Below are positions 17,675 to 27,194 of a stretch of 64,000 nt of DNA, in pieces (the stretch's first letter is position 1; each line of letters opens with the position of its first letter). The notes beneath the pieces were generated by a model. It saw nothing but the letters and a program-made list of their open reading frames with translations, had not been told where the DNA came from and ran no database searches. Origin of the DNA: Bradyrhizobium frederickii (GTDB taxonomy: Bacteria > Pseudomonadota > Alphaproteobacteria > Rhizobiales > Xanthobacteraceae); contig NZ_SPQS01000025.1 in the NCBI RefSeq assembly GCF_004570865.1, forward strand, positions 49,566-113,565, in the 5' to 3' direction. The position numbers and the translations under genes were made by a program.

Positions 17675-17772
17675 CCGTAGGGTGGGCAAAGCGAAGCGTG
17701 CCCACGTAGCAGTATCGAATTGATCGAAAGATGGTGGGCTCGGCGCTTTGCGCCTTTGCCCACCCTACGGCA
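17675..17772. repeat. Inverted repeat, family B (GTAGGGTGGGCAAAG)
   Basis: Outer arms CCGTAGGGTGGGCAAAG and CTTTGCCCACCCTACGG. Between the 63-aa gene and glyQ, it could end the upstream transcript. Same family as 10180-10276 and 43161-43260. Confidence 0.8.
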
Positions 17773-17888
17773 CTGTCCCCGGAGGGTAGGCCGTTGAGCC
17801 CATTTCCGCCCCCTTTGCCTTGATTCCCACCCCCGCCGTCGATACGGTCCCGCGCGATTCAAAACCCCCGCGAGAGCCTGATCTGACG

Positions 17889-18827
17889 ATGGACGCCTCC
17901 TTGCCCGCCCATATGCGCCCGGAACGCTCGTTCCAGGGCTTCATCCTCGCGCTCCAGCGGTTCTGGGCCGAGCAGGGCTGCGTGATCCTGCAGCCCTACG
18001 ACATGGAGATGGGCGCGGGTACCTTCCATCCGGCGACCACGCTGCGCGCGCTCGGGCCGAAGCCCTGGAACGCTGCCTATGTGCAGCCCTCGCGCCGGCC
18101 CAAGGACGGCCGCTACGGCGAGAATCCGAACCGGATGCAGCACTACTACCAGTTCCAGGTGATCATGAAGCCGTCGCCGCCGAACCTTCAGGAGCTGTAC
18201 CTGAAGTCGCTCGCCGCGATCGGCATCGATAGCGCCGTGCACGACATCCGCTTCGTCGAGGACGATTGGGAGAGCCCGACGCTGGGCGCCTGGGGCCTCG
18301 GTTGGGAGTGCTGGTGCGACGGTATGGAGGTGAGCCAGTTCACCTATTTCCAGCAGGTCGCCGGCTTCGAATGCGCGCCGGTCGCGGGCGAGCTCACCTA
18401 CGGGCTCGAGCGCCTCGCGATGTATGTGCAGGGCGTCGACCGTGTCTACGACCTCAATTTCAACGGCCGCGATGGCGATCAGAAGGTCACCTATGGCGAC
18501 GTCTTCCTGCAGGCGGAGCAGGAATATTCGCGGCACAATTTTGAATATGCCGACACCGCGATGCTGTTCGAGCAGTTCAAGATGGCGGAAGCGGCCTGCA
18601 AGAAATATCTCGACGCCGGCTGGCGCGAAGGCGGCAACCGGAAGCAGCACCTGATGGCGCTGCCGGCCTACGACCAGTGCATCAAGGCGAGCCATGTCTT
18701 CAACCTGCTCGACGCGCGCGGCGTGATCTCGGTGACCGAGCGGCAGAGCTACATTCTTCGCGTGCGCGAGCTGGCAAAAGCCTGCGGCGAGGCCTGGATC
18801 CATACTGAAGCGGGCGGAGCGGCCTGA
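17889..18827 (+). CDS. glyQ: Glycine--tRNA ligase alpha subunit
   Basis: The alpha subunit of the alpha2-beta2 bacterial glycyl-tRNA synthetase carries the class II catalytic core that activates glycine. The protein has 312 residues, the family length. Motifs include RSFQGFILALQRFWAEQGC, MEMGAGTFHPATTLRALGP and the glycine-pocket region GWECWCDGMEVSQFTYFQQ. It overlaps glyS by the last base of its stop (TGATG), so synthesis of the two subunits is coupled. Confidence 0.97.
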   Translation: MDASLPAHMRPERSFQGFILALQRFWAEQGCVILQPYDMEMGAGTFHPATTLRALGPKPWNAAYVQPSRRPKDGRYGENPNRMQHYYQFQVIMKPSPPNLQELYLKSLAAIGIDSAVHDIRFVEDDWESPTLGAWGLGWECWCDGMEVSQFTYFQQVAGFECAPVAGELTYGLERLAMYVQGVDRVYDLNFNGRDGDQKVTYGDVFLQAEQEYSRHNFEYADTAMLFEQFKMAEAACKKYLDAGWREGGNRKQHLMALPAYDQCIKASHVFNLLDARGVISVTERQSYILRVRELAKACGEAWIHTEAGGAA

Positions 18828-20926
18828 TGCCCGATCTTTTGCTTGAACTGTTCTCCGAAGAGATTCCCGCGCGCATGCAAGCCAAGGCGGCGGACGATCT
18901 GCGCCGCCTGGTCACCGACAAGCTCGTCGCCGAAGGCCTCGTCTACGAGGGCGCGAAGGCGTTCGCGACGCCGCGCCGCCTCGCGCTCACCGTGCACGGC
19001 ATCCCGGCGCGTCAGCCGGATCTGAAGACCGAGCGACGCGGACCGAAAGTCGGCGCGCCCGATGCGGCTGTGCAGGGCTTTCTGAAGGCGACGGGATTGA
19101 AGTCGCTGGACGAGGCAAAAATCCAGCGCGATCCCAAGGGGGATTTCTATATCGGCTTGATCGAGAAGCCCGGCCGCGATGCGATCGACGTGCTCGCCGA
19201 AATCCTTCCCGTCATCATCCGCACCTTCCCCTGGCCGAAATCGATGCGCTGGGGCGCGCGCTCGGGCAAGCCCGGCTCGCTCAACTGGGTGCGTCCGCTG
19301 CACGCGATCACCGCGACGTTCGGGCTCGAGACCGAAGAGCCGGATGTCGTGAAGTTCTCGGTCGACGGCATCGAGACCGGCCAGACCACGTACGGCCATC
19401 GCTTCCTCGCGCCGGCGCCGATTCAGGTGCGCCGCTTCGAGGACTACGAGGCAAAGCTGCTCGACGCCAAGGTCGTGCTCGACCCCGAGCGCCGCAAGGA
19501 CGCGATCCTCACCGACGCCAAGCAGCTCGCGTTCGCGCAAGGCTTCGAGCTGGTCGAGGACCAGAACCTGCTCGACGAGGTCGCCGGCCTCGTCGAATGG
19601 CCGGTCGTGCTGATGGGCTCGTTCGAGCCGGAGTTTTTGGCGACGCCGGGCGAAGTGATCCGCGCCACCATCCGCAACAACCAGAAATGCTTCGTGGTCA
19701 GCGATCCCAAGACCGGCAAGTTCGCCAACAAGTTCATCCTGGTCGCCAATATCGAGGCGAGCGATGGCGGCAAGACCATCATCGCCGGCAACGAGCGCGT
19801 CATTCGCGCGCGGCTGTCGGATGCGAAGTTCTTCTACGAAACCGACCTGAAGACGAAGCTCGAGGAGCGGCTGCCCAAATTCGAGCAGATCGTGTTCCAC
19901 GAGAAGCTCGGCACCCAGGCCGCGCGCATCAAGCGCATCGAGCGGCTCGCCGCGGAGATCGCGCCGCTGGTCGGCGCCGATGTCGCCAAGACCACGCGTG
20001 CCGCGCGTCTGGCCAAGACCGACCTGCTCACCGAGGTCGTCGGCGAATTCCCGGAGGTGCAGGGGCTGATGGGCAAGTACTACGCGCTGGCCCAGGGCGA
20101 GGATGCCTCCGTCGCCGCCGCCTGCGAGGAGCATTACAAGCCGCAAGGTCCTGCGGACCGGGTGCCGACCGATCCGGTCAGCGTCGCGGTGGCGCTCGCC
20201 GACAAGATCGACACGCTCGTCGGGTTCTGGGCCATCGACGAGAAGCCGACCGGCAGCAAGGACCCGTATGCGCTGCGCCGCGCAGCGCTGGGCGTGATCA
20301 GGTTGATCGCCGAGAACGCGTTACGTCTCTCGCTGATGAAGGTGGCGGCGTCCGCGCTCGCCGGCTTGTCGGTACAGCCGGCCGAAGCCTCGAAGCTCCC
20401 GAGCGATCTCCTCGCCTTCTTCGCCGACCGCCTCAAGGTTCAGCTTCGCGAGCAGGGCGCGCGGCACGATCTCGTCGATGCCGTGTTCGCGCTCGGCGGC
20501 CAGGACGATCTCCTCATGATCGTCCGCCGCGTCGAGGCGCTCGGCAAGTTCCTCGACTCGGACGACGGCAAGAACCTGCTCGCCGGCATCAAGCGCGCCA
20601 GCAACATCCTTGCGATCGAGGAGAAGAAGGATAAACGGACCTTCGACGGCGCACCCGATGCCGCGCTCTATGGCCTCACTGAGGAGAAGGCGCTGGCGAA
20701 GGCGATCGACGAGGTGAAGGCGGAAGCCGGCGCCGCGGTCGCCAAGGAAGACTTTGCCGCCGCGATGAGCGCGATGGCAAAGCTGCGTCCGCCGGTCGAT
20801 GCGTTCTTCGACAAGGTTCGCGTCAACGACGACGATTCCAGGGTGCGCGAGAACCGCCTGAAGCTGCTGAACGAGATCCGCAGCGCCACGCGCGCGGTCG
20901 CGGATTTCTCGAAGATCCAGGATTGA
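18827..20926 (+). CDS. glyS: Glycine--tRNA ligase beta subunit
   Basis: The beta subunit (699 residues) binds tRNA-Gly and is needed for charging. The N-terminus LLLELFSEEIPARMQAKA is characteristic. The HD-like region around NIEASDGGKTIIAGNERVI and the C-terminal anticodon-binding domain (DALP-like, PVDAFFDKVRVNDDD) are all present. The start overlaps the glyQ stop. A family A repeat follows the stop. Confidence 0.97.
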   Translation: MPDLLLELFSEEIPARMQAKAADDLRRLVTDKLVAEGLVYEGAKAFATPRRLALTVHGIPARQPDLKTERRGPKVGAPDAAVQGFLKATGLKSLDEAKIQRDPKGDFYIGLIEKPGRDAIDVLAEILPVIIRTFPWPKSMRWGARSGKPGSLNWVRPLHAITATFGLETEEPDVVKFSVDGIETGQTTYGHRFLAPAPIQVRRFEDYEAKLLDAKVVLDPERRKDAILTDAKQLAFAQGFELVEDQNLLDEVAGLVEWPVVLMGSFEPEFLATPGEVIRATIRNNQKCFVVSDPKTGKFANKFILVANIEASDGGKTIIAGNERVIRARLSDAKFFYETDLKTKLEERLPKFEQIVFHEKLGTQAARIKRIERLAAEIAPLVGADVAKTTRAARLAKTDLLTEVVGEFPEVQGLMGKYYALAQGEDASVAAACEEHYKPQGPADRVPTDPVSVAVALADKIDTLVGFWAIDEKPTGSKDPYALRRAALGVIRLIAENALRLSLMKVAASALAGLSVQPAEASKLPSDLLAFFADRLKVQLREQGARHDLVDAVFALGGQDDLLMIVRRVEALGKFLDSDDGKNLLAGIKRASNILAIEEKKDKRTFDGAPDAALYGLTEEKALAKAIDEVKAEAGAAVAKEDFAAAMSAMAKLRPPVDAFFDKVRVNDDDSRVRENRLKLLNEIRSATRAVADFSKIQD

Positions 20927-20953
20927 GGCGCAGCAGCGCAACAAGCACAACCG

Positions 20954-21055
20954 TCATTCCGGGGCGCGCCACTTGGCGCGAGCCCGGAATCCATTTTTCC
21001 TCATCACGCGTGGCACGATGGATTCCGGGCTCGCGCTTCGCGCGCCCCGGAATGA
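20954..21055. repeat. Inverted repeat, family A (TCATTCCGGGGCGCG)
   Basis: Arms TCATTCCGGGGCGCG and CGCGCCCCGGAATGA flank a second pair, GAGCCCGGAATCCAT and ATGGATTCCGGGCTC. It follows glyS and may end its transcript. Related to 4314-4414 and 50412-50509. Confidence 0.8.
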
Positions 21056-21064
21056 CAATCGCTC

Positions 21065-21106
21065 AAAAAAAGTGCCCCGCCCGGCGGGGGGAAGACCGGG
21101 CGGGGC
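21065..21106 (-). terminator. Intrinsic terminator of the DUF1236-like gene
   Basis: Read on the minus strand: an 11-bp GC stem (arms at 21096-21106 and 21074-21084) with an 11-base loop, then AC and a run of seven T (21065-21071). This is a strong rho-independent terminator, about 90 bp after the stop of the minus-strand gene. Confidence 0.75.
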
Positions 21107-21194
21107 CTGATGTCCGATTGAACTGCTCGCGCCAGCCTGATGTGACGCGCCGGACATCTAGTCGAACTCACTTGTCGAACTCACTTGGTCGGTC

Positions 21195-21548
21195 TCAGTC
21201 CAGCACCTCGACGATGCGGCGCGAGCGCGGCTCGACCAGCACGGTCTCGCCGTTCACGACGGTGTAGCGATAGGTGGTGGCGCCGAAACGTTGCGGAACG
21301 TCATAATAGGTGACGCCCGCCTCGGGTAAGGTGGTGCCGACCACGACGCGATCGGGAATGCTGAAGGCCGGCACACGCTGTTCGACGACGTAATCGCGGA
21401 AAGCCGGCCGCTGCTCGACTGCGATGGTTGGGCCGCTGTCGACCACGGCGGGCGCGCGTCCGACGGTGACACTGGTTTGCGCCTGCGCCGCCAGAGGCGA
21501 GCCGATCGCGGCCGCGAGCGCTGCAAGAGCAAGAATCCTGTTCCGCAT
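21195..21548 (-). CDS. Exported DUF1236-like protein
   Basis: Protein of 117 residues with a signal peptide (MRNRILALAALAAAIGSPLA, cleaved after AQA). The mature part ends with AYDVP/YYDVP-type and RYTVVNGETVLVEPRSRRIVEVLD motifs, common to rhizobial DUF1236 proteins that occur as single or repeated domains in the periplasm. Function unknown. The start is the ATG at 21548; a longer frame upstream is antisense to nothing obvious but lacks a ribosome-binding site. Confidence 0.75.
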   Translation of the reverse strand: MRNRILALAALAAAIGSPLAAQAQTSVTVGRAPAVVDSGPTIAVEQRPAFRDYVVEQRVPAFSIPDRVVVGTTLPEAGVTYYDVPQRFGATTYRYTVVNGETVLVEPRSRRIVEVLD

Positions 21549-21771
21549 GGACAACTCCTTCGAGGTGATGGTTCGGACGCGCAAGTGGCGCGACCGGTTG
21601 CCAATGCGTGCGTGTTGGCAATGTTCCGGGAAAAGCCCTGCCGCATTCGCGGCAATTTCAGGCAGTTTTCGTGGGCGCCGGAACCTGCATCGCCTGTTGC
21701 GCGTCTCTACTCGCGGAACCGGGAGGGCTATGATCCGCCCGCGATTCGCCCCCTCCACAGAAAGATAGTTC

Positions 21772-21927
21772 ATGCACATCACCGTCGCCCACATTTCGCC
21801 GATCCTGTCGTTGATTGCGGGTGTGCTCATCCTGATCATGCCGCGGCTTCTGAACCTGATCGTCGCGATCTTCCTCATCGTGAACGGCGCGATCGGGCTT
21901 GGGCTCCTGAAGTGGCTCCGCTTCTAG
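21772..21927 (+). CDS. DUF3096-like small membrane protein (51 aa)
   Basis: Two hydrophobic segments, SPILSLIAGVLILIMPRLLN and LIVAIFLIVNGAIGLGLLKW, nearly fill the protein, as in the DUF3096 family of small double-pass membrane proteins. The ATG at 21772 has GAAAG upstream as a ribosome-binding site. Function unknown. It precedes ppdK by 96 bp on the same strand. Confidence 0.7.
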   Translation: MHITVAHISPILSLIAGVLILIMPRLLNLIVAIFLIVNGAIGLGLLKWLRF

Positions 21928-22023
21928 GCGTTCACTTTTCGGAACTGTCCGACTTGCGCGGGCCCGCCCAAAGTGGTGTAAGGCCCGCGATTTCCCATTC
22001 CTCTCGCAGGTTGTGTGCAAGCT

Positions 22024-24963
22024 ATGGCCAAAGCCGCCTCGAAGCCCAAGAAAATCCCAGCGAAAATGCCAGCGAAATCAAAGTCCTCCGCCGCCGCGAA
22101 GGCCGCGCCGCCGGCCCGCAAGGCGCTGGCCAAGAGCGCGCCGAAGCCGGTCGCCAAAGCTGTTGCCAAGCCCGCAGCAAAGCCGGCGGCAAAGGCTGTG
22201 ACCAAGGCGGCTCTGCCGAAGGTCGCTGCCAGGCCCGCACCGAAGAAGGCCGCGCCCGCAAAGGCGGCGCCAGCCGCGGCCAAGGCCGGCAAATGGGTCT
22301 ACACGTTCGGCGACGGCAAGGCCGAAGGCCGGACGGAAATGCGCGACCTGCTCGGCGGCAAGGGTGCCAACCTCGCCGAGATGGCCAATCTCGGCCTGCC
22401 GGTGCCTCCGGGCTTCACCATCCCGACCTCGGTCTGCACCTACTTCTACGCCCACGGCAAAACCTATCCGAAGGAGCTGCAGGCGCAGGTTGAGAAGGCG
22501 CTCGACCATGTCGGCAAGTTGACCGGCAAGATCTTCGGCGACACCAAGAACCCGCTGCTCGTCTCGGTGCGCTCCGGCGCGCGCGCCTCGATGCCGGGCA
22601 TGATGGACACCGTGCTCAACCTCGGCCTCAACGACCAGACCGTGGAAGCGCTGGCCGAATTGTCGGGCGACCGCCGCTTCGCCTATGACAGCTATCGCCG
22701 CTTCATCACCATGTACTCGGACGTGGTGCTCGGCTTCGAGCATCATCACTTCGAGGAGATCCTCGATACCTTCAAGGACAGCCAGGGCTATACGCTCGAC
22801 ACCGATCTTTCCGCCGACGACTGGGTCGATCTGGTCGGCAAGTACAAGGACGCGGTCGCGCGCGAGACCGGCAAGGACTTCCCGCAGGATCCGCACGACC
22901 AGCTCTGGGGCGCGATCGGTGCGGTGTTCTCATCCTGGATGAACGCGCGCGCGGTGACCTACCGCAAGCTGCACGACATTCCGGAATCCTGGGGCACCGC
23001 GGTCAACGTGCAGGCCATGGTGTTCGGCAACATGGGCGAGACCTCGGCGACCGGCGTTGCCTTCACCCGCAACCCCTCGACCGGCGAGAGCAAGCTCTAC
23101 GGCGAGTTCCTGATCAACGCGCAGGGCGAGGACGTGGTGGCGGGCATCCGCACGCCGCAGGACATCACCGAGGAAGCGCGGAAGGAATCGGGTTCCGACA
23201 AGGCGTCGATGGAATCGGCGATGCCGGAGGCCTTCAAGGAGCTGACGCGGATCTACACGCTGCTCGAAAAGCACTACCGCGACATGCAGGACATGGAGTT
23301 CACGGTCGAGCAGGGCAAGCTGTGGATGCTGCAGACCCGCGGCGGCAAGCGCACCGCGAAAGCCGCGCTGCGCATCGCGGTCGAGCTCGCCAATGAAGGC
23401 CTGATCTCGAAGAAGGAAGCGGTGACGCGGATCGATCCGGCTTCGCTCGATCAGCTCTTGCATCCGACCATCGATCCCAACGCCAAGCGCGACGTGATCG
23501 CGACCGGCCTGCCGGCCTCGCCCGGCGCGGCCTCCGGCGAGATCGTGTTCTCCTCGGATGAAGCGGCCAAGCTTCAGGCCGATGGGCGCAAGGTGATCCT
23601 GGTCCGCATCGAGACCAGCCCGGAAGACATCCACGGCATGCACGCCGCCGAAGGCATCTTGACCACGCGCGGCGGCATGACCTCGCACGCGGCGGTCGTC
23701 GCCCGCGGCATGGGCAAGCCCTGCGTATCCGGCTGCGGCACCATCCGCGTCGATTACGGCCGCGGCACCATGAGCATCGGCTCGCGCACATTCAAGACCG
23801 GCGACGTCATCACCATCGACGGCTCGCTCGGCCAGGTGCTCGCCGGCCGCATGCCGATGATCGAGCCGGAGCTGTCCGGCGAGTTCGGCACGCTGATGAA
23901 TTGGGCCGACCAGGTCCGCAAGATCGGCGTCCGCGTCAACGGCGACACGCCGGACGACGCCCGCACCGCGATCAAGTTCGGCGCCGAGGGCATCGGTCTC
24001 TGCCGCACCGAGCACATGTTCTTCGAAGAGACCCGCATCCGCACGGTGCGCGAGATGATCCTCTCCGAGGACGAGCAGTCCCGCCGCGCCGCGCTCGCCA
24101 AGCTGCTGCCGATGCAGCGCGCCGACTTCGTCGAGCTGTTCGAGATCATGAAGGGCCTGCCCGTCACGATCCGCCTGCTCGACCCGCCGCTGCACGAGTT
24201 CCTGCCGCACACCCACGCCGAGGTCGAGGAAGTGGCGCGCGCCATGAACACCGACCCGCGGCGCCTCGCCGACCGCGCGCGCGAGCTCTCGGAGTTCAAT
24301 CCGATGCTCGGCTTCCGCGGCTGCCGTATCGCGATCGCCTATCCGGAGATCGCCGAGATGCAGGCGCGTGCGATCTTCGAGGCGGCGGTCGAGGCCGAGA
24401 AGCGCACCGGCAAGGCCGTCGGCCTCGAGGTGATGGTGCCGCTGATCGCGACCAAGGCCGAGCTCGATCTCGTCAAGGCGCGGATCGATGCCACCGCACA
24501 GGCGGTGATGCGCGAGACCAACACCAAGCTGGCCTATCAGGTCGGCACCATGATCGAGCTGCCGCGCGCCTGTCTGCTCGCGGGCGAGATCGCGCAGTCG
24601 GCCGAGTTCTTCTCGTTCGGCACCAACGACCTCACGCAGACCACCTTCGGCATCAGCCGCGACGACGCGGCGAGCTTCCTCGGGACCTACGTGTCCAAAG
24701 GCATCCTCTCGGTCGATCCCTTCATCGCGCTCGACCAGGAAGGCGTCGGTGAGCTGGTCAAGATCGGCGTCGCGCGCGGCCGCAAGACGCGTCCGAAGCT
24801 CAAGGTCGGCATCTGCGGCGAGCACGGCGGCGATCCGGCCTCGGTCGCCTTCTGCCACCATATCGGCCTCGACTACGTCTCCTGCTCGCCCTACCGCGTG
24901 CCGATCGCCCGCCTTGCCGCCGCACAAGCCGCGCTCGGCAAGGAGATCGCAAGCCAGGCGTAA
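22024..24963 (+). CDS. ppdK: Pyruvate, phosphate dikinase
   Basis: Interconverts pyruvate + ATP + Pi with PEP + AMP + PPi, a gluconeogenic or anaplerotic step. The protein has 979 residues; typical enzymes have 870-890. Domains in order: an Ala/Lys tail (1-90), the nucleotide-binding domain starting WVYTFGDGKAEG with LLGGKGANLAEM, the swivelling phospho-His domain with GGMTSHAAVVARGMGKPCVSG (catalytic His), and the C-terminal PEP/pyruvate barrel with GFRGCRI and the C-terminal GICGEHGGDP motif (catalytic Cys). The tail is Lys/Ala/Pro only and has no obvious fold. Confidence 0.96.
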   Translation: MAKAASKPKKIPAKMPAKSKSSAAAKAAPPARKALAKSAPKPVAKAVAKPAAKPAAKAVTKAALPKVAARPAPKKAAPAKAAPAAAKAGKWVYTFGDGKAEGRTEMRDLLGGKGANLAEMANLGLPVPPGFTIPTSVCTYFYAHGKTYPKELQAQVEKALDHVGKLTGKIFGDTKNPLLVSVRSGARASMPGMMDTVLNLGLNDQTVEALAELSGDRRFAYDSYRRFITMYSDVVLGFEHHHFEEILDTFKDSQGYTLDTDLSADDWVDLVGKYKDAVARETGKDFPQDPHDQLWGAIGAVFSSWMNARAVTYRKLHDIPESWGTAVNVQAMVFGNMGETSATGVAFTRNPSTGESKLYGEFLINAQGEDVVAGIRTPQDITEEARKESGSDKASMESAMPEAFKELTRIYTLLEKHYRDMQDMEFTVEQGKLWMLQTRGGKRTAKAALRIAVELANEGLISKKEAVTRIDPASLDQLLHPTIDPNAKRDVIATGLPASPGAASGEIVFSSDEAAKLQADGRKVILVRIETSPEDIHGMHAAEGILTTRGGMTSHAAVVARGMGKPCVSGCGTIRVDYGRGTMSIGSRTFKTGDVITIDGSLGQVLAGRMPMIEPELSGEFGTLMNWADQVRKIGVRVNGDTPDDARTAIKFGAEGIGLCRTEHMFFEETRIRTVREMILSEDEQSRRAALAKLLPMQRADFVELFEIMKGLPVTIRLLDPPLHEFLPHTHAEVEEVARAMNTDPRRLADRARELSEFNPMLGFRGCRIAIAYPEIAEMQARAIFEAAVEAEKRTGKAVGLEVMVPLIATKAELDLVKARIDATAQAVMRETNTKLAYQVGTMIELPRACLLAGEIAQSAEFFSFGTNDLTQTTFGISRDDAASFLGTYVSKGILSVDPFIALDQEGVGELVKIGVARGRKTRPKLKVGICGEHGGDPASVAFCHHIGLDYVSCSPYRVPIARLAAAQAALGKEIASQA

Positions 24964-24984
24964 GCAGAGTTAAAATGCTGGAAT

Positions 24985-25014
24985 AAAAGAGGCGGGGGCA
25001 ACCCCGCCTCTTTT
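24985..25014 (+). terminator. Intrinsic terminator of ppdK
   Basis: AAAAGAGGCGGGG and CCCCGCCTCTTTT form a 13-bp perfect stem with a GCAA tetraloop, ending in TTTT. It begins 22 bases after the ppdK stop. Because the stem includes the A and T runs, it may work on both strands. Confidence 0.85.
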
Positions 25015-25563
25015 CGTTTGAGGTGGCACTCTGACGTGTCGGTCCGCGAAGTTGTCAGCCCCGTCATCCTGAGGTGCGAGCGGCGCGGTGCGCAGCACCG
25101 CGCCGGGAGCCTCGAAGGATGTACGGCCGAGATGCAGCCGGGCCGTTGCCCTTCGAGGGCCGCTGAAGAAGCGACCACCTCAGGGTGACGGCGACGCGGT
25201 GCGTTCTCGCACTCGGCGCTGATTGAATCGAGAAGCCGCGGCGTACTGGATGCCCCGCTTTCGCGGAGCATGACTCCGTTGGTGATGCGGACGCGCTTTG
25301 CGCAACACCGGGAACCGCGCGCGCCCCGTCATGATACGCGCGGTCAAGAGTTCCTTCACCATTCGCGTTGACCGGTTGTTTACCGCTTCACGTGAGGCCG
25401 CATTTACCAATGCGCGACATCGCCCCGTGAAAACCCCTGTGTTCGCTTGAGTGTGCCGTATGCGCCACGCGGATTAACGCCCCGGCAACCTAAATTAGAT
25501 ACTTACGATAAGGATCGAATTGCACGGATGTACTGAGTTCGATCAGACGAGCGTAAGCGTAGC
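25015..25563. other. Intergenic region between ppdK and the cell-wall hydrolase
   Basis: About 550 bp without a gene. A family D repeat fills 25062-25191. Positions 25234-25270 hold a block (GCGGCGTACTGGATGCCCCG, then CTTTCGCGGAGCATGAC) that resembles 46868-46948. The last 200 bp is less GC-rich and should hold the promoter of the hydrolase gene; no clear element was picked out. Confidence 0.45.
25062..25191. repeat. Inverted repeat, family D (CGTCATCCTGAGG)
   Basis: Outer arms CGTCATCCTGAGGTGCGAGC and ACCTCAGGGTGACGG, with CCTCGAAGGATG and CCCTTCGAGG inside. Same block order as 13932-14062 and 63376-63505. Confidence 0.8.
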
Positions 25564-25575
25564 GTGAGCGTGTTG

Positions 25576-27030
25576 ATGTCAGTGTTGCGTAACCATCCGA
25601 AGGGCGCGCGGTTCGCGTCCTTCGGCATCGGTCTCTGCATCTTCGCATTGATGCCGAGAGAGACCGGCTATCAGGACATTGCTTCTTTGCTGGCGCGTCA
25701 ACCCGGCGTTGCCGAGCGTTGGCAGAAGCAGGTATTCTCCGCGGCGTCCTCGATCCAGCTCGCGACCTACAGTTTTTCGCGTCCCATCGGCACCTCGGTT
25801 CCGCAGAGCGCGATGGTGCGCCTCGCGAGCCTCGATGGCCGCGACGTCACCGGCGCGATCAGCCGCAATCCGGCGCTGCAGACCGCGCCGCGCTATCAGG
25901 CGTCCGATTTTCCCAAGGTCGATCGCTCCATGAAGGGCGATCGCCTCGCAATTGTTACGCCGGGCCAGGCTCCGGAGACGGCCGCGCCCGCTGCGGCGCC
26001 GGCGCAGGAAGATCCTGCGACGTCGAACAGCTCGGTGTTCGGCGCCAAGACCGCCGCCCTGCCACGGCCGATGTCGCCGGAATCAGCGGCTGCGCTCGAC
26101 CCCGAGCTTCAGGAAGCGCTGCGCGCGCCGCCGCTGCCGCAATACACCAATGCGCCGCAGGCCAGCGATGCCGCGCGCGCGTTCGCGACCGCGCCGCTCG
26201 AGGCGTTCAAGCGGTCTGCAACGGCGCCCGCGCCGTCGCGCGATGCCTTCAGCGTCAAGACCTCGAGCCTGTTCTTCGGCAGCTCCTCGCTCGGCGGCAA
26301 TCTGGAGAGCATCGAGAGCTGGCAACCCGGCGCCGAGCCGCTGATCGTGATGCCCGATCCCGACATGAAGGTGACGGCCGCGCTGACGCCGCCCACAGTG
26401 GAGATTGCCAAGGACGTCGAGAGCGGCGAGAGCGTTGCGCCGAAGGGCGAGGTCAACGCCGACAACCAGCGCACGAGGTCGCCGGCGGAACGGCTCGCGC
26501 TCGACGACAAATCGCGCGCCAAGTCCGAGAAGTGCCTCGCCGAAGCCGTCTATTTCGAGTCCCGCGGCGAGGCCGTCCGCGGCCAGATGGCCGTCGCGCA
26601 AGTGGTGATGAACCGCGTGTTCTCCGGCAAATATCCGGACACCGTGTGCGGCGCGGTCTATCAGAACAAGCACCGTCATCTTGCCTGCCAGTTCACCTTT
26701 GCCTGCGACAACAATGCCGACGTGATCCGCGAGCCCGAGATGTGGGAGCGCGCCAAGAAGATCGCCAAGGCCATGCTCGACGGCCAGATCTGGCTGCCCG
26801 AGGTCGGCAAGTCCACGCACTATCACGCCTATTGGGTGCGCCCGTCCTGGGTCGCCGAGATGAAGAAGATGTACAAGACCGGCGTGCACACCTTCTACCG
26901 CCCGCGCGCCTGGGGCGACGGCAGCGAAGAGCCAAGCTGGGGCACGCCGGCCCAGACCGCCGCGCTCTCCGCCGAACTCGCCCAGGAAGCCAAGAGCTCC
27001 GCGGAGTTGGGTGCGAGCGAGCGCAGGTAG
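25576..27030 (+). CDS. SleB/CwlJ-type cell-wall hydrolase
   Basis: Peptidoglycan hydrolase of the Hydrolase_2 (SleB) family, about 484 residues. The catalytic domain is near the C-terminus (about residues 325-440): CLAEAVYFESRGE with the catalytic Glu, GQMAVAQVVMNRV, ACQFTFACD and STHYHAYWVRP. The N-terminus has one hydrophobic segment (FASFGIGLCIFALMP), likely a membrane anchor or signal. The long middle (residues 100-320) is Pro/Ala-rich and disordered. The start is the ATG at 25576; an in-frame GTG at 25564 is equally possible. Such enzymes in non-sporeformers act in wall remodelling. Confidence 0.88.
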   Translation: MSVLRNHPKGARFASFGIGLCIFALMPRETGYQDIASLLARQPGVAERWQKQVFSAASSIQLATYSFSRPIGTSVPQSAMVRLASLDGRDVTGAISRNPALQTAPRYQASDFPKVDRSMKGDRLAIVTPGQAPETAAPAAAPAQEDPATSNSSVFGAKTAALPRPMSPESAAALDPELQEALRAPPLPQYTNAPQASDAARAFATAPLEAFKRSATAPAPSRDAFSVKTSSLFFGSSSLGGNLESIESWQPGAEPLIVMPDPDMKVTAALTPPTVEIAKDVESGESVAPKGEVNADNQRTRSPAERLALDDKSRAKSEKCLAEAVYFESRGEAVRGQMAVAQVVMNRVFSGKYPDTVCGAVYQNKHRHLACQFTFACDNNADVIREPEMWERAKKIAKAMLDGQIWLPEVGKSTHYHAYWVRPSWVAEMKKMYKTGVHTFYRPRAWGDGSEEPSWGTPAQTAALSAELAQEAKSSAELGASERR

Positions 27031-27046
27031 CCGTTCAAAAAGAGGT

Positions 27047-27172
27047 CGTCATGCCCGGGCTTGTCCCGCCTGCGCGGCCGTAGCCGCTTCGGCGCGGCGA
27101 AGGCCCGGGCATCCACGTTCTCCGTGCAGTGTGGCAAGGCGTGGATGGCCGGGACAAGCCCGGCCATGACGT
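27047..27172. repeat. Inverted repeat, family C (CGTCATGCCCGGGCTTG)
   Basis: Left arm CGTCATGCCCGGGCTTGTCC and right arm GGACAAGCCCGGCCATGACG, with a 35-base GC-rich insert (CGCGGCCGTAGCCGCTTCGG) absent from the copies at 42485-42570 and 47912-47998. It lies between convergent genes. Confidence 0.78.
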
Positions 27173-27194
27173 TGTGGAGGCGTTAGAGTGCCAA

